This document shows, piece by piece, positions 1 to 6,726 of a stretch of DNA of 7,190 nucleotides; position 1 is the stretch's first letter, and each line of letters opens with the position of its first letter. A program made the translations under genes and the position numbers. A model generated the notes under the pieces. It was not told the origin of the DNA. It did no database searches and was given only the letters and a program-made list of their open reading frames with translations. The stretch lies in NCBI GenBank assembly GCA_902797015.1, contig CADBRG010000001.1:1-7190 (forward strand). The letters are read 5' to 3'. Origin of the DNA: an uncultured Lachnospiraceae bacterium. GTDB lineage: Bacteria > Bacillota > Clostridia > Lachnospirales > Lachnospiraceae.

Positions 1-497
1 CACTGTTTATTGACTCTATGGATCGGCTTGCAGTCGTGATCGGCGGCGGCAACATTGCGGAGCGACGGATCATGACGCTGGCAGAATTCGGATTCCGGAT
101 CCGGGTCGTGTCAGGGACATTGAGCGAAACGCTGCAAAGACTGGTGGATGCAGGCCTTGTGGAATGGCAGCAGGGATATGTGGCGGCCGACGAACGGGAT
201 GTGGTTTGTGAGGAAAGAAGATACATTGATCTGGCAGAAGCAGCTGAAGGCGCATGGATGCTTCTGGCATGCACCAATGACCGTGAAACAAACCGCACGA
301 TCGGACAGTTCGGTAGAGAGAATCATATCCTGATCAATGTCTGTGATGCGCGGAATGAGTCGACTTTCTGGTTCCCGGCAGTGGGCTTGAGCGATGAGCT
401 GACGATGGGATTGGTCGGAACCGGAAAAGATCACATGAATGTGAAGAAGGCAGCGGCGAGTCTGCGTGAAGTGATCGAGAAGAAATCGTATAAGTGA
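1..497 (+). CDS. sirC: Precorrin-2 dehydrogenase / sirohydrochlorin ferrochelatase family protein (CysG N-terminal/Met8/SirC-like), 5' truncated
   Basis: This enzyme family oxidises precorrin-2 to sirohydrochlorin with NAD+, and some members also insert iron to give siroheme. The reading frame is open to the left edge and reads LFIDSMDRLAVVIGGGNIAERRI. That matches the usual start of the family (a short FPLFIDL-like lead, then the GGGxxAxRR nucleotide-binding loop). The ATG at 18 is therefore probably internal, with the true start a few codons outside the window. The Rossmann fold is followed by LLACTNDRETN and by INVCDARNESTFWFPAV, whose Asp aligns by eye with the conserved catalytic Asp of Met8/CysG. 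The protein stops soon after the LTMGLVGTGKDHMNVKKAAASLREVIE helix, so most of the C-terminal helical dimerisation domain of longer members is absent. The CysG regulatory serine region (SSGGTSP) reads VGTGKDH here. It lies 55 nt before hemC, and the operon places it at the siroheme/cobalamin branch. Family assignment is firm. Whether it chelates metal is unknown. Confidence 0.88.
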   Translation, partial: LFIDSMDRLAVVIGGGNIAERRIMTLAEFGFRIRVVSGTLSETLQRLVDAGLVEWQQGYVAADERDVVCEERRYIDLAEAAEGAWMLLACTNDRETNRTIGQFGRENHILINVCDARNESTFWFPAVGLSDELTMGLVGTGKDHMNVKKAAASLREVIEKKSYK

Positions 498-552
498 TGC
501 GTATATTTGATCAGGGTTTGCGATCAGAAGAAAGCAGATAAAGGATGGCAGA

Positions 553-1458
553 ATGAAAATTAGGATTGGAAGCAGGGAAAGTAAGCTGGCCGTGATCCAG
601 GCGGAGATTGTAATGGATGCGATCCGGCGGTTTGATCCGTCAATCGAACTGGAGCTGGTCACAATGAAGACGACAGGAGATAAAATCCTGGACCGGAATC
701 TGGATAAAGTAGGCGGGAAGGGCCTGTTTATCAAAGAACTTGAGCGTGCATTGCTGGATAATGAAGTGGATCTGACCGTACACAGCATGAAGGATATGCC
801 GATGGATGTCATGGAGGAGCTGCCGATTCTTGGTGTGTCGAAGCGCGAGGATCCGCGGGATGTGCTGGTGCTGCCGGCAGAGTGTGCCTGTGATGTCGCA
901 TCGATGTCCTTAGAGGAACTTGCAGATGTAATCGATTTTTCCAAACCGATCGGGTGTTCTTCAAACCGCCGGATGCTGCAGTTTGCACAGCATTTTCCAA
1001 AGGCACGGTTCGAACCGATCCGCGGAAACATTCAGACCAGATTGAAGAAACTTGACAGTGGTGCTTATGGCGCCACGATCATGGCGGCAGCTGGTTTAAA
1101 AAGAGCGGGTCTGGAAGGACGGATCAGCCGATATTTTTTGACAGAAGAGATGCTTCCTGCGGCTTGTCAGGGAATCCTGGCGGTACAGGGCCGGCGCGGA
1201 ACGGATGTTAGCTTTTTAAAAGATTTCTTTGATGCTAAAACCTGGCAGGAAGCTGTGTGCGAGCGGGCATTCGTCCGGGAACTGGATGGCGGCTGTACAT
1301 CACCGGTGGCGGCATTTGCGGTGACGGAAGGTTTGGAAATACATCTGACCGGACTGAATATCGATGCAACCGGAAAGCCGTTTAAAGATAGCTGTGAAGG
1401 GTCGGTGGCGGATGCCGGGAAGCTTGGGTGTGAGCTGGCCGGCAGGATGAAGGAGTAA
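553..1458 (+). CDS. hemC: Hydroxymethylbilane synthase (porphobilinogen deaminase)
   Basis: This cytosolic enzyme condenses four porphobilinogens into the linear tetrapyrrole hydroxymethylbilane, using a covalently held dipyrromethane cofactor. The 301-residue length is typical. Visible motifs are IGSRESKLAVIQ (residues 5-16), KGLFIKELE (56-64), HSMKD (77-81, with Asp81 as the expected catalytic acid), REDPRDVLVLP (98-108), RGNIQTRLKKLD (157-168), LPAACQGILAVQ (201-212) and LDGGCTSPVAAFA (from 244), where Cys248 should carry the cofactor. Substrate-binding arginines appear retained at 8, 139, 140, 157 and 163. Two oddities are GCSSNRR (134-140) where most members have GTSSLRR, and a slightly long segment with two cysteines (111 and 113) just before it. 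The start is supported by an AAGGATGG ribosome site at 541-548. The gene ends 4 nt before cobA-hemD, which suggests translational coupling. Confidence 0.97.
   Translation: MKIRIGSRESKLAVIQAEIVMDAIRRFDPSIELELVTMKTTGDKILDRNLDKVGGKGLFIKELERALLDNEVDLTVHSMKDMPMDVMEELPILGVSKREDPRDVLVLPAECACDVASMSLEELADVIDFSKPIGCSSNRRMLQFAQHFPKARFEPIRGNIQTRLKKLDSGAYGATIMAAAGLKRAGLEGRISRYFLTEEMLPAACQGILAVQGRRGTDVSFLKDFFDAKTWQEAVCERAFVRELDGGCTSPVAAFAVTEGLEIHLTGLNIDATGKPFKDSCEGSVADAGKLGCELAGRMKE
1450..1455 (+). promoter_or_regulatory. Ribosome binding site for cobA-hemD inside the hemC tail
   Basis: AAGGAG lies in the last codons of hemC and directly abuts its TAA stop at 1456-1458. It stands 7 nt before the ATG at 1463. 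Ribosomes finishing hemC would cover the site, so translation of the two genes is probably coupled. The site also fixes the choice of start. Confidence 0.8.
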
Positions 1459-1462
1459 AAAT

Positions 1463-2965
1463 ATGAGTAATAAATCGAAAGGCATCGTCTATCTGGTCGG
1501 TGCCGGTCCGGGAGATGTCGGTCTCCTGACGGGGAAAGGAAAGAAGCTGATCGAGGCAGCGGATGTTGTCGTGTTTGACCGTTTGGTTAGTGAGGAGATT
1601 CTTGCACTGATTCCGGAAGATACCGAGAGGATCGATGTTGGCAAGCATGCAGGTAATCATCCGGTACCGCAGGATCAGATCAATCAGATCCTGTTAGAGC
1701 AGGCACAGCTTGGGAAAAAAGTGGTACGATTAAAGGGCGGTGATCCGTTTCTGTTCGGGCGAGGCGGCGAAGAGCTGGAGCTGTTGGAAGAGAATGGGAT
1801 TTCTTTTGAAGTCGTACCGGGAATCACATCCGCGATCGCAGCAGCGACGTACGGAGGAATCCCTGTTACACACAGAGATTTCTGTTCTTCTGTACACTTC
1901 ATCACCGGGCATGCGAGAGCAGGAAAAGAGCTGTCGATCGACTTTGAAGCGTTGGTCAGAGTGCAGGGAACACTGGTCTTTCTGATGAGCGTTTCAACTG
2001 CAGGACGCATTGCGGACGGGCTGCTGCAGGCGGGCATGGATCCGGCGATGCCGAGTGCCGTGATCGAAAACGGAACGCGGACAAACCAGCGGACGTTTGT
2101 GCAGCCGATCAGTGAGCTAGAAAAATCTGTGAAGGATAATCAGGTGCAGTCACCGGCATTGATCGTGGTCGGAAAGGTGTGCAGCCTGGCAGAGCGGTTT
2201 GGATGGTTTGACAATATGCCGTTAAAAGGCAAACGGTTCCTGGTTACCAGACCGGAGGCCGGCGAGTCGAGACTGGCAGCAGGTCTGCGTGCGTTAGGCG
2301 CTGATGTGGCAGTCCATCCGTGTATCAGGACATCGTTTATCCGTCCGTTGGAAATCCCGGAAACAGATGCGAACGGGAAAACATTTGACACCTATGTGTT
2401 TACCAGTGCGGTCGGGGTCAGATCATATTTAGAGTGGCTGTTGGAAAACGGGCAGGACATGAGAGCCTTTGCGGGCAAGAAGATCGCCTGCATCGGCAGC
2501 GCGACAGCGAAAGCTTTGAAAGAATACGGACTGATCGCGGACTTCGTTCCGTCTGTTTACAGCGGTCAGGTACTCGGCGAGGAGATGCTCTCCTCCGGAT
2601 TTGTAACAACAGAAAGCAGTGTCCTTTTGCTCCGGACCAATCTGGCATCGCATGATGTGACGGATTGTCTGGAACAGGCAGGCGTTTCCTATACAGACAT
2701 TCCGGTTTATCATACCGAGCTTCTGACCTGGACGCCGGAAGAAGATGAGGCACCATTTGACTGCATCACATTTACGAGCCGCAGCTGCGTGGAAGGATTT
2801 ATGAACGGCAGAACACCGGCGGACAATGCAGGGCTGACAGCGCTTTGCATCGGAGAAAAGACGGCTGAAGCTGCAAAAGGGGCCGGATTTGAAGTCATAA
2901 TCTCAGAAAAAGCAACGATTGAGAGCATGCTGGAAAAAGCATCAGGGGGAGTATCATGGATTTAA
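1463..2965 (+). CDS. cobA: CobA-HemD fusion: uroporphyrinogen-III C-methyltransferase / uroporphyrinogen-III synthase
   Basis: This is a 500-residue bifunctional cytosolic enzyme. The C-terminal half (about 254-500) resembles HemD, which cyclises hydroxymethylbilane to uroporphyrinogen III with inversion of ring D. The N-terminal half (about 7-245) is an SAM-dependent methyltransferase (SUMT) that converts uroporphyrinogen III to precorrin-2. SUMT motifs are VGAGPGD (12-18), VRLKGGDPFLFGRGGEE (88-104), VPGITSAIAAATYGGIPVTHR (118-138), ITGH (147-150), VFLMSV (172-177) and SPALIVVGKV (230-239). The HemD half opens with LKGKRFLVTRP (254-264) and shows VFTSAVGVRSYLEWL, ACIGSATAKALKEYG, ITFTSRSCVEGF and LCIGEKTAEAAKGAGF, the usual weakly conserved motifs of that family. 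The fused order commits much of the product straight to precorrin-2, which fits the neighbouring dehydrogenase. This fusion is known in Clostridia. The last 10 nt overlap hemB in another frame. Assignment of both halves is secure. Confidence 0.96.
   Translation: MSNKSKGIVYLVGAGPGDVGLLTGKGKKLIEAADVVVFDRLVSEEILALIPEDTERIDVGKHAGNHPVPQDQINQILLEQAQLGKKVVRLKGGDPFLFGRGGEELELLEENGISFEVVPGITSAIAAATYGGIPVTHRDFCSSVHFITGHARAGKELSIDFEALVRVQGTLVFLMSVSTAGRIADGLLQAGMDPAMPSAVIENGTRTNQRTFVQPISELEKSVKDNQVQSPALIVVGKVCSLAERFGWFDNMPLKGKRFLVTRPEAGESRLAAGLRALGADVAVHPCIRTSFIRPLEIPETDANGKTFDTYVFTSAVGVRSYLEWLLENGQDMRAFAGKKIACIGSATAKALKEYGLIADFVPSVYSGQVLGEEMLSSGFVTTESSVLLLRTNLASHDVTDCLEQAGVSYTDIPVYHTELLTWTPEEDEAPFDCITFTSRSCVEGFMNGRTPADNAGLTALCIGEKTAEAAKGAGFEVIISEKATIESMLEKASGGVSWI
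2945..2951 (+). promoter_or_regulatory. Ribosome binding site for hemB within the cobA-hemD coding region
   Basis: GGGGGAG sits 4 nt before the hemB ATG at 2956 and lies inside the final codons of cobA-hemD. hemB begins before the upstream gene stops (TAA/TAG-type stop ending at 2965), so a terminating ribosome could restart directly. The spacing is slightly short but usable, and it supports this ATG as the start. Confidence 0.65.
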
Positions 2966-3942
2966 TTAACAGACCAAGAAGACTTAGGAGCAGCGAGCTG
3001 GTCCGGGGAATGATCAGAGAGACAAGAGTTTCAAAAGACGGACTGATTTACCCGATCTTTTTTGAAGAGGGAGAAAATATCAAGGCACCGATCGAAAGCA
3101 TGGACGGACAGTTCCGTTACAGCCCGGACAGAGCCAAAGAAGCAATCGATGACTGCCTGGCGCATGGCATCAACAAGGTGCTTCTGTTCGGGATCCCGAA
3201 GGAAAAGGACGAGGTCGGTTCCCAGGCCTATGCTGAGCACGGCATTGTGCAGGAAGCCGTCCGTGCGATCAAAGAGGAATATAAGGACCAGATTTATATC
3301 GTGACCGATGTATGCATGTGTGAGTACACATCCCATGGTCATTGCGGCATCCTCTGCGGACATGATGTTGATAACGATAAGACGCTTGATTATCTGAATG
3401 CGATTGCACTGTCTCATGCGGAGGCAGGCGCGGATATGGTAGCACCGTCAGACATGATGGATGGCCGTATCGGAACGATCCGCCAGACGCTGGATGCCAA
3501 CGGATATTCGAATATCCCGATCATGTCTTATGCGGCAAAATATGCTTCCAAGTTCTATGGCCCGTTCCGTACGGCAGCGGGTTCCGCGCCGTCATTCGGT
3601 GACCGGAAATCCTATCAGATGGATCCGCATAACATCCGTGAGGCGATGAAGGAAGCGCTTTATGATGAAGACGAAGGCGCAGATATCCTGATGGTAAAAC
3701 CCGCACTTTCCTATCTGGATGTCATCCGCGCATTGTCAGAGCGGACCGATCTCCCGATCGCGACCTACAGTGTCAGCGGCGAATATGCGATGATCAAAAA
3801 TGCCGGAAAAGCAGGCCTGATCGATGAGTACGGGATCATGTGCGAAAGCACGGTTTCCATGTTCCGCGCAGGTGCGGATATCATTATTACTTATTATGCA
3901 AAAGAAATCGCAGATGCGATCAAGAAGGGTGACATTGGATAA
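2956..3942 (+). CDS. hemB: Delta-aminolevulinic acid dehydratase (porphobilinogen synthase)
   Basis: This enzyme condenses two molecules of 5-aminolevulinate to porphobilinogen, the substrate of the HemC encoded upstream. It has the typical length (328 residues) and the TIM-barrel family signatures. The zinc-site sequence DVCMCEYTSHGHCG has cysteines at 120, 122 and 130, which marks this as a zinc-dependent member rather than the magnesium type with aspartates there. The two Schiff-base lysines are visible in SYAAKYASKFYGPFR (Lys195) and DILMVKPALSYLDVI (Lys248). Other conserved stretches are RPRRLR near the N-terminus, the substrate-loop region AAGSAPSFGDRKSYQMDPHN (207-226), and SVSGEYAMIKNA near the C-terminus. 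The ATG at 2956 is backed by a purine-rich ribosome site and gives the standard family N-terminus. The gene overlaps cobA-hemD by 10 nt and is followed by hemL after 39 nt, so it belongs to the same transcript. Confidence 0.97.
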   Translation: MDLINRPRRLRSSELVRGMIRETRVSKDGLIYPIFFEEGENIKAPIESMDGQFRYSPDRAKEAIDDCLAHGINKVLLFGIPKEKDEVGSQAYAEHGIVQEAVRAIKEEYKDQIYIVTDVCMCEYTSHGHCGILCGHDVDNDKTLDYLNAIALSHAEAGADMVAPSDMMDGRIGTIRQTLDANGYSNIPIMSYAAKYASKFYGPFRTAAGSAPSFGDRKSYQMDPHNIREAMKEALYDEDEGADILMVKPALSYLDVIRALSERTDLPIATYSVSGEYAMIKNAGKAGLIDEYGIMCESTVSMFRAGADIIITYYAKEIADAIKKGDIG

Positions 3943-3981
3943 AACCGTCATGTAACGATTGATCGTAATGGAGAATATATC

Positions 3982-5247
3982 ATGAATATTAAGAAATCAG
4001 AGGAATTATTCGAACGTGCGAAAAAAGTGATGCCGGGCGGCGTAAACAGTCCGGTGCGCGCATACCGTTCGGTTGGCATGAATCCACTTTTTATCGAGCG
4101 GGCAAAAGGAAACCGAATCTGGGATGCGGATGGGAATGAATACATTGATTTCATCGGTTCCTGGGGACCGATGATCCTGGGACATGCGGATCCTGATGTG
4201 GAGGAAGCGGTTGCAAAGCAGATGGAGAAGGGCTTCAGCTTCGGCGCATGCACGGAGCTGGAAGTTGAGATGGCGGAGCTGATGACAGAAAACGTTCCGC
4301 ACATCGACATGGTGCGTATGGTTAACAGCGGAACGGAAGCGACGATGAGTGCGATCCGGATCGCACGTGGCTATACCGGAAGAAGCAAGCTCATCAAGTT
4401 TGAGGGCTGCTACCACGGACACAATGACAGCTTACTGGTAAAGGCCGGTTCCGGCGCGATGACGTTCGGCAATCCGGACAGCGCAGGTGTAACAAAGGGC
4501 GCAGCGGCAGATACACTGCTTGCGGAGTATAATAACCTGGAAAGCGTGAAAGTACTGTTTGACGCAAATCCGGGTGAGATCGCCTGTGTGATCTTAGAAC
4601 CTGTTGCAGCGAATATGGGTGTCATTCCGCCGGCAGAAGGATTCCTGGAAGGCCTGCGTGAGCTCTGCACCAAAGAAGGCGCGTTGTTTATCGCGGATGA
4701 AGTCATCACAGGTTTCCGCCTGGGCTTTACGGGCGCCTGCGGAAGATTCGGGATCGATCCGGATCTTGTGACATACGGGAAGATCATCGGCGGCGGTATG
4801 CCGGTCGGTGCCTATGGCGGGAAAAAAGAAGTGATGGAAATGGTATCGCCGGTCGGCCCGGTTTACCAGGCAGGAACCCTTTCCGGAAATCCGCTGGCAA
4901 TGACAGCAGGAATCGCAACGTTAAAGAAACTGCTCGCGCATCCTGAAATATTTGATGCGATCGATGCGAAAGGTGAGGCACTTGCAAATGGAATCCGGGA
5001 GATCACAGGCAACACTGTTAACCAGATCGGTTCCCTGCTTTGCATGTTCCATACCAGACAGCCGGTGACAAATTATGCAGATGCGTGTAACTCAGACCTG
5101 GATGCATTTACGAAATCCTTTGAAGCACTTTTAGAGCATGGGATTTATACAGCGCCGTCGCAATTTGAGGCGATGTTTATCTCGGCGGCATTTACGGATG
5201 CGGATATTGAGAAGGTGTTGGATGTGTATCGGATGATTTCCAAATAA
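3982..5247 (+). CDS. hemL: Glutamate-1-semialdehyde 2,1-aminomutase
   Basis: This PLP-dependent class-III aminotransferase-fold enzyme converts glutamate-1-semialdehyde to 5-aminolevulinate, the last step of the C5 route. Its presence means the organism does not rely on ALA synthase. The length (421 residues) is normal. Motifs in order are VMPGGVNSPVRAYRSVG (from residue 16), GNEYIDFIGSWGPMILGH, MVNSGTEATMSAIRIARGYTGR (phosphate-binding turn), KFEGCYHGH, FIADEVITGFR (the Asp that contacts the pyridine nitrogen) and TYGKIIGGGMPVGAYGG, where Lys267 should form the internal aldimine. The start is supported by TGGAGAA at 3969-3975. It is the last gene before the terminator at 5307-5350. Its usual partner hemA, which supplies the unstable semialdehyde, is not visible and is expected upstream of the window. 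Confidence 0.97.
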   Translation: MNIKKSEELFERAKKVMPGGVNSPVRAYRSVGMNPLFIERAKGNRIWDADGNEYIDFIGSWGPMILGHADPDVEEAVAKQMEKGFSFGACTELEVEMAELMTENVPHIDMVRMVNSGTEATMSAIRIARGYTGRSKLIKFEGCYHGHNDSLLVKAGSGAMTFGNPDSAGVTKGAAADTLLAEYNNLESVKVLFDANPGEIACVILEPVAANMGVIPPAEGFLEGLRELCTKEGALFIADEVITGFRLGFTGACGRFGIDPDLVTYGKIIGGGMPVGAYGGKKEVMEMVSPVGPVYQAGTLSGNPLAMTAGIATLKKLLAHPEIFDAIDAKGEALANGIREITGNTVNQIGSLLCMFHTRQPVTNYADACNSDLDAFTKSFEALLEHGIYTAPSQFEAMFISAAFTDADIEKVLDVYRMISK

Positions 5248-5306
5248 ATATTCTGTGCCAGACAACCGATGCGTCGGTGAGACAGATTACAAGATTTTTT
5301 CAAACC

Positions 5307-5350
5307 TGCGGTGAAAGCGACAGTGCGATGTTGATTTCACCGCAATTTTT
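5307..5350 (+). terminator. Rho-independent terminator of the hem operon
   Basis: A perfect 10-bp inverted repeat, TGCGGTGAAA at 5307-5316 and TTTCACCGCA at 5335-5344, encloses an 18-nt loop and is followed by A and five T (5346-5350). It lies 60 nt after hemL. Loop size is larger than ideal, but stem and T-run fit an intrinsic terminator. A smaller hairpin (ACCGA-TGCG-TCGGT, 5265-5278) precedes it without a T-run. The rest of the 133-nt space between hemL and the ATPase shows no convincing promoter. Confidence 0.75.
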
Positions 5351-5364
5351 ATGTTAGAAGATGT

Positions 5365-5378
5365 GAGGTGATAAGGAG
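5365..5378 (+). promoter_or_regulatory. Tandem overlapping Shine-Dalgarno sequences before the ATPase gene
   Basis: GAGGTGAT (5365-5372) matches eight bases of the standard anti-Shine-Dalgarno complement and ends 8 nt before the ATG at 5381, a good spacing. A second core, AAGGAG (5373-5378), sits only 2 nt before the ATG, which is too close to be used well. The first is therefore the probable functional site, and it fixes the start codon. Confidence 0.7.
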
Positions 5379-5380
5379 AG

Positions 5381-6637
5381 ATGTATCAAACGAGAACAAT
5401 AGAACAAACCATTCTTTCTGTTAGCAGGTCGTTCCCCTGTATTGTGATCTATGGGCCAAGACAGGTCGGAAAATCAACGACGATTGATATGTTGTTCGGA
5501 AAAACATGTACGAAAGTTACGTTAGATGATGCGGACGATCGCAACCTTGCATTGAATCATCCAAAGCAATTTTTAGAGATGCATCCATGGCCGCTGATCA
5601 TTGATGAGATACAGAAAGCACCGAATCTGTTAGATGAGATCAAAAAGAAAATTGATGAACAGCGCCTACAGTGGTTAAAAGAAGGTGAAGAGCGAAAACT
5701 GATGTATATTTTGACCGGTTCGAACCGGTTTGAGTTACAGCAAGGCATTTCGGATTCGCTGGCAGGAAGATGTGGCGTACTGGATTTGTTATCTTTTTCC
5801 AGAGCAGAAAAGGAACAAACCACAGGACGGGCTTTTCATCCGTCTATTGCCGAACTGCTCGATAGAGAGCGGGAGCAAAATGTTCCATACATGACCCGGA
5901 GAGATATTTTTGAAGAAATATTTCAGGGAGGAATGCCCGATATTTGCACGGGGGTATCGGAGCGGGAAGTCTATTTCAAATCATACATCAATGCATACAT
6001 CGAAAAAGATGTGAAAAAGCTGATTGCAGCGAGCAGTGAAATGCAATTTCGGAATTTTCTGGAATTATTAGCACTACGTACGGCGCAGGAATTGCGTTAC
6101 GATGTTCTTGCAAATAGTGTAGGGATAGATGTGCGGACTTTGAAAAAATGGATTTCAATTCTGGAAACATCAGGTATCATTTACCTGCTTCATCCATATT
6201 TGCCAAATCAGTCTAATCGGATCATCAAGGCGCCAAAGCTGTATTTTACAGATACGGGGCTTTGCGCATATTTGTGTAAATGGCCAAATGCGCAGATGCT
6301 TGAAAACGGAGTGATGAGTGGCGCGTTTTTCGAGACGTTTGTTGTCAGTGAATTGCTAAAAAACCTGTATGCTTACAACCGGGAACCAAAGGATTATCTG
6401 TTTTATTATAGGGACACCGATCAGAAAGAAATTGACTTATTATATGTTGAACAAAACAAGTTGTATCCGATCGAAATCAAGAAAAGCAGTTCGCCCAAAA
6501 AGCCGACCAGAAATTTTTCTGTGTTAAAGAAATATAATATGGATATTCAGCCGGGGTTGATTATCGATACTTGTGATAAAATTCGACCGTTTGACGAAAA
6601 GGCGTACGAGTATCCGGTATATCTGCTTGGAATGTAG
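5381..6637 (+). CDS. AAA-type ATPase with C-terminal DUF4143 / PD-(D/E)XK-like region, function unknown
   Basis: The 418-residue soluble protein has no signal peptide or membrane segment. The N-terminal ATPase shows Walker A GPRQVGKS (residues 25-32), Walker B LIIDE (72-76), a sensor-like LTGSNR (111-116) and SLAGR (126-130). This arrangement is known in the AAA_14/DUF4143 family. YINAYIEKDV (202-211) opens the C-terminal half, which has a likely winged-helix stretch (about 225-275) and then YFTDTGLCAYL. Its end resembles a PD-(D/E)XK nuclease fold: FFETF (Glu318), EIDLL (Glu350, Asp352) and YPIEIKKS (Glu365, Lys367). The catalytic-type residues look intact. Family members are common, often in variable copy number, and their role is not settled. 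DNA handling is only an inference from the fold. The gene stands alone between terminators, and its sequence is richer in A+T than the hem genes: 6481-6540 has 20 G+C in 60 bases, against 33 in hemL at 4741-4800. That hints at a separate history. Confidence 0.9.
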   Translation: MYQTRTIEQTILSVSRSFPCIVIYGPRQVGKSTTIDMLFGKTCTKVTLDDADDRNLALNHPKQFLEMHPWPLIIDEIQKAPNLLDEIKKKIDEQRLQWLKEGEERKLMYILTGSNRFELQQGISDSLAGRCGVLDLLSFSRAEKEQTTGRAFHPSIAELLDREREQNVPYMTRRDIFEEIFQGGMPDICTGVSEREVYFKSYINAYIEKDVKKLIAASSEMQFRNFLELLALRTAQELRYDVLANSVGIDVRTLKKWISILETSGIIYLLHPYLPNQSNRIIKAPKLYFTDTGLCAYLCKWPNAQMLENGVMSGAFFETFVVSELLKNLYAYNREPKDYLFYYRDTDQKEIDLLYVEQNKLYPIEIKKSSSPKKPTRNFSVLKKYNMDIQPGLIIDTCDKIRPFDEKAYEYPVYLLGM

Positions 6638-6662
6638 GGCGGTCCCTGATCGGCAAAATAAA

Positions 6663-6701
6663 AAACCACAGATATGAAAGCAAGCTTTCAATCTGTGGTT
6701 T
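6663..6701. terminator. Bidirectional terminator between convergent genes
   Basis: A long hairpin pairs AAACCACAGAT (6663-6673) with ATCTGTGGTTT (6691-6701), and TGAAAG (6675-6680) with CTTTCA (6685-6690), around a CAAG loop, with A6674 bulged. This gives 17 base pairs. On the - strand it is followed by TTTTTTATTTTG, counting the last stem bases. On the + strand it is followed by a weaker T-rich tract (TTTCCTTATTTTT). It therefore ends the corrinoid-protein transcript and probably also the ATPase transcript. The rest of the 89-nt gap holds nothing else I can recognise. Confidence 0.85.
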
Positions 6702-6726
6702 CCTTATTTTTCCTGCTCAGTTACTC

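Noticed and set aside
498..552. Weak TGATC/GATCA inverted repeat (508-526) before hemC.
   Set aside because: Only five base pairs and no T-run. It is likely to occur by chance in this GATC-rich sequence.
111..1031. A long open frame on the - strand (306 codons) opposite the sirC-like gene and hemC.
   Set aside because: It is fully antisense to two confidently recognised genes, is rich in serine and arginine without any recognisable motif, and has no reason to be coding beyond the codon bias of the + strand genes.
3943..3981. Small inverted repeat ACGAT-TG-ATCGT (3955-3966) in the hemB-hemL gap.
   Set aside because: A 5-bp stem with a 2-nt centre is too short for a terminator or a stable RNA structure and there is no T-run. 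It could be a weak protein site, but nothing supports that.
5265..5278. ACCGA-TGCG-TCGGT hairpin after hemL, considered as a terminator.
   Set aside because: The stem is only 5 bp and the next T-run (5295-5300) is too far away. The hairpin at 5307-5344 is a much better terminator.
5351..5371. A six-codon ORF (MLEDVR) between the terminator and the ATPase start, which could be a leader peptide.
   Set aside because: No ribosome site precedes it, it begins directly at the terminator T-run, and its stop merely overlaps the ATPase ribosome site. Chance is the simpler explanation.
5248..5380. Possible cobalamin riboswitch or promoter upstream of the ATPase.
   Set aside because: The 133-nt space is taken up largely by the terminator, shows no B12-box-like pattern and has no -35/-10 pair with acceptable spacing (TTGATT and TATGTT are only 13 nt apart).
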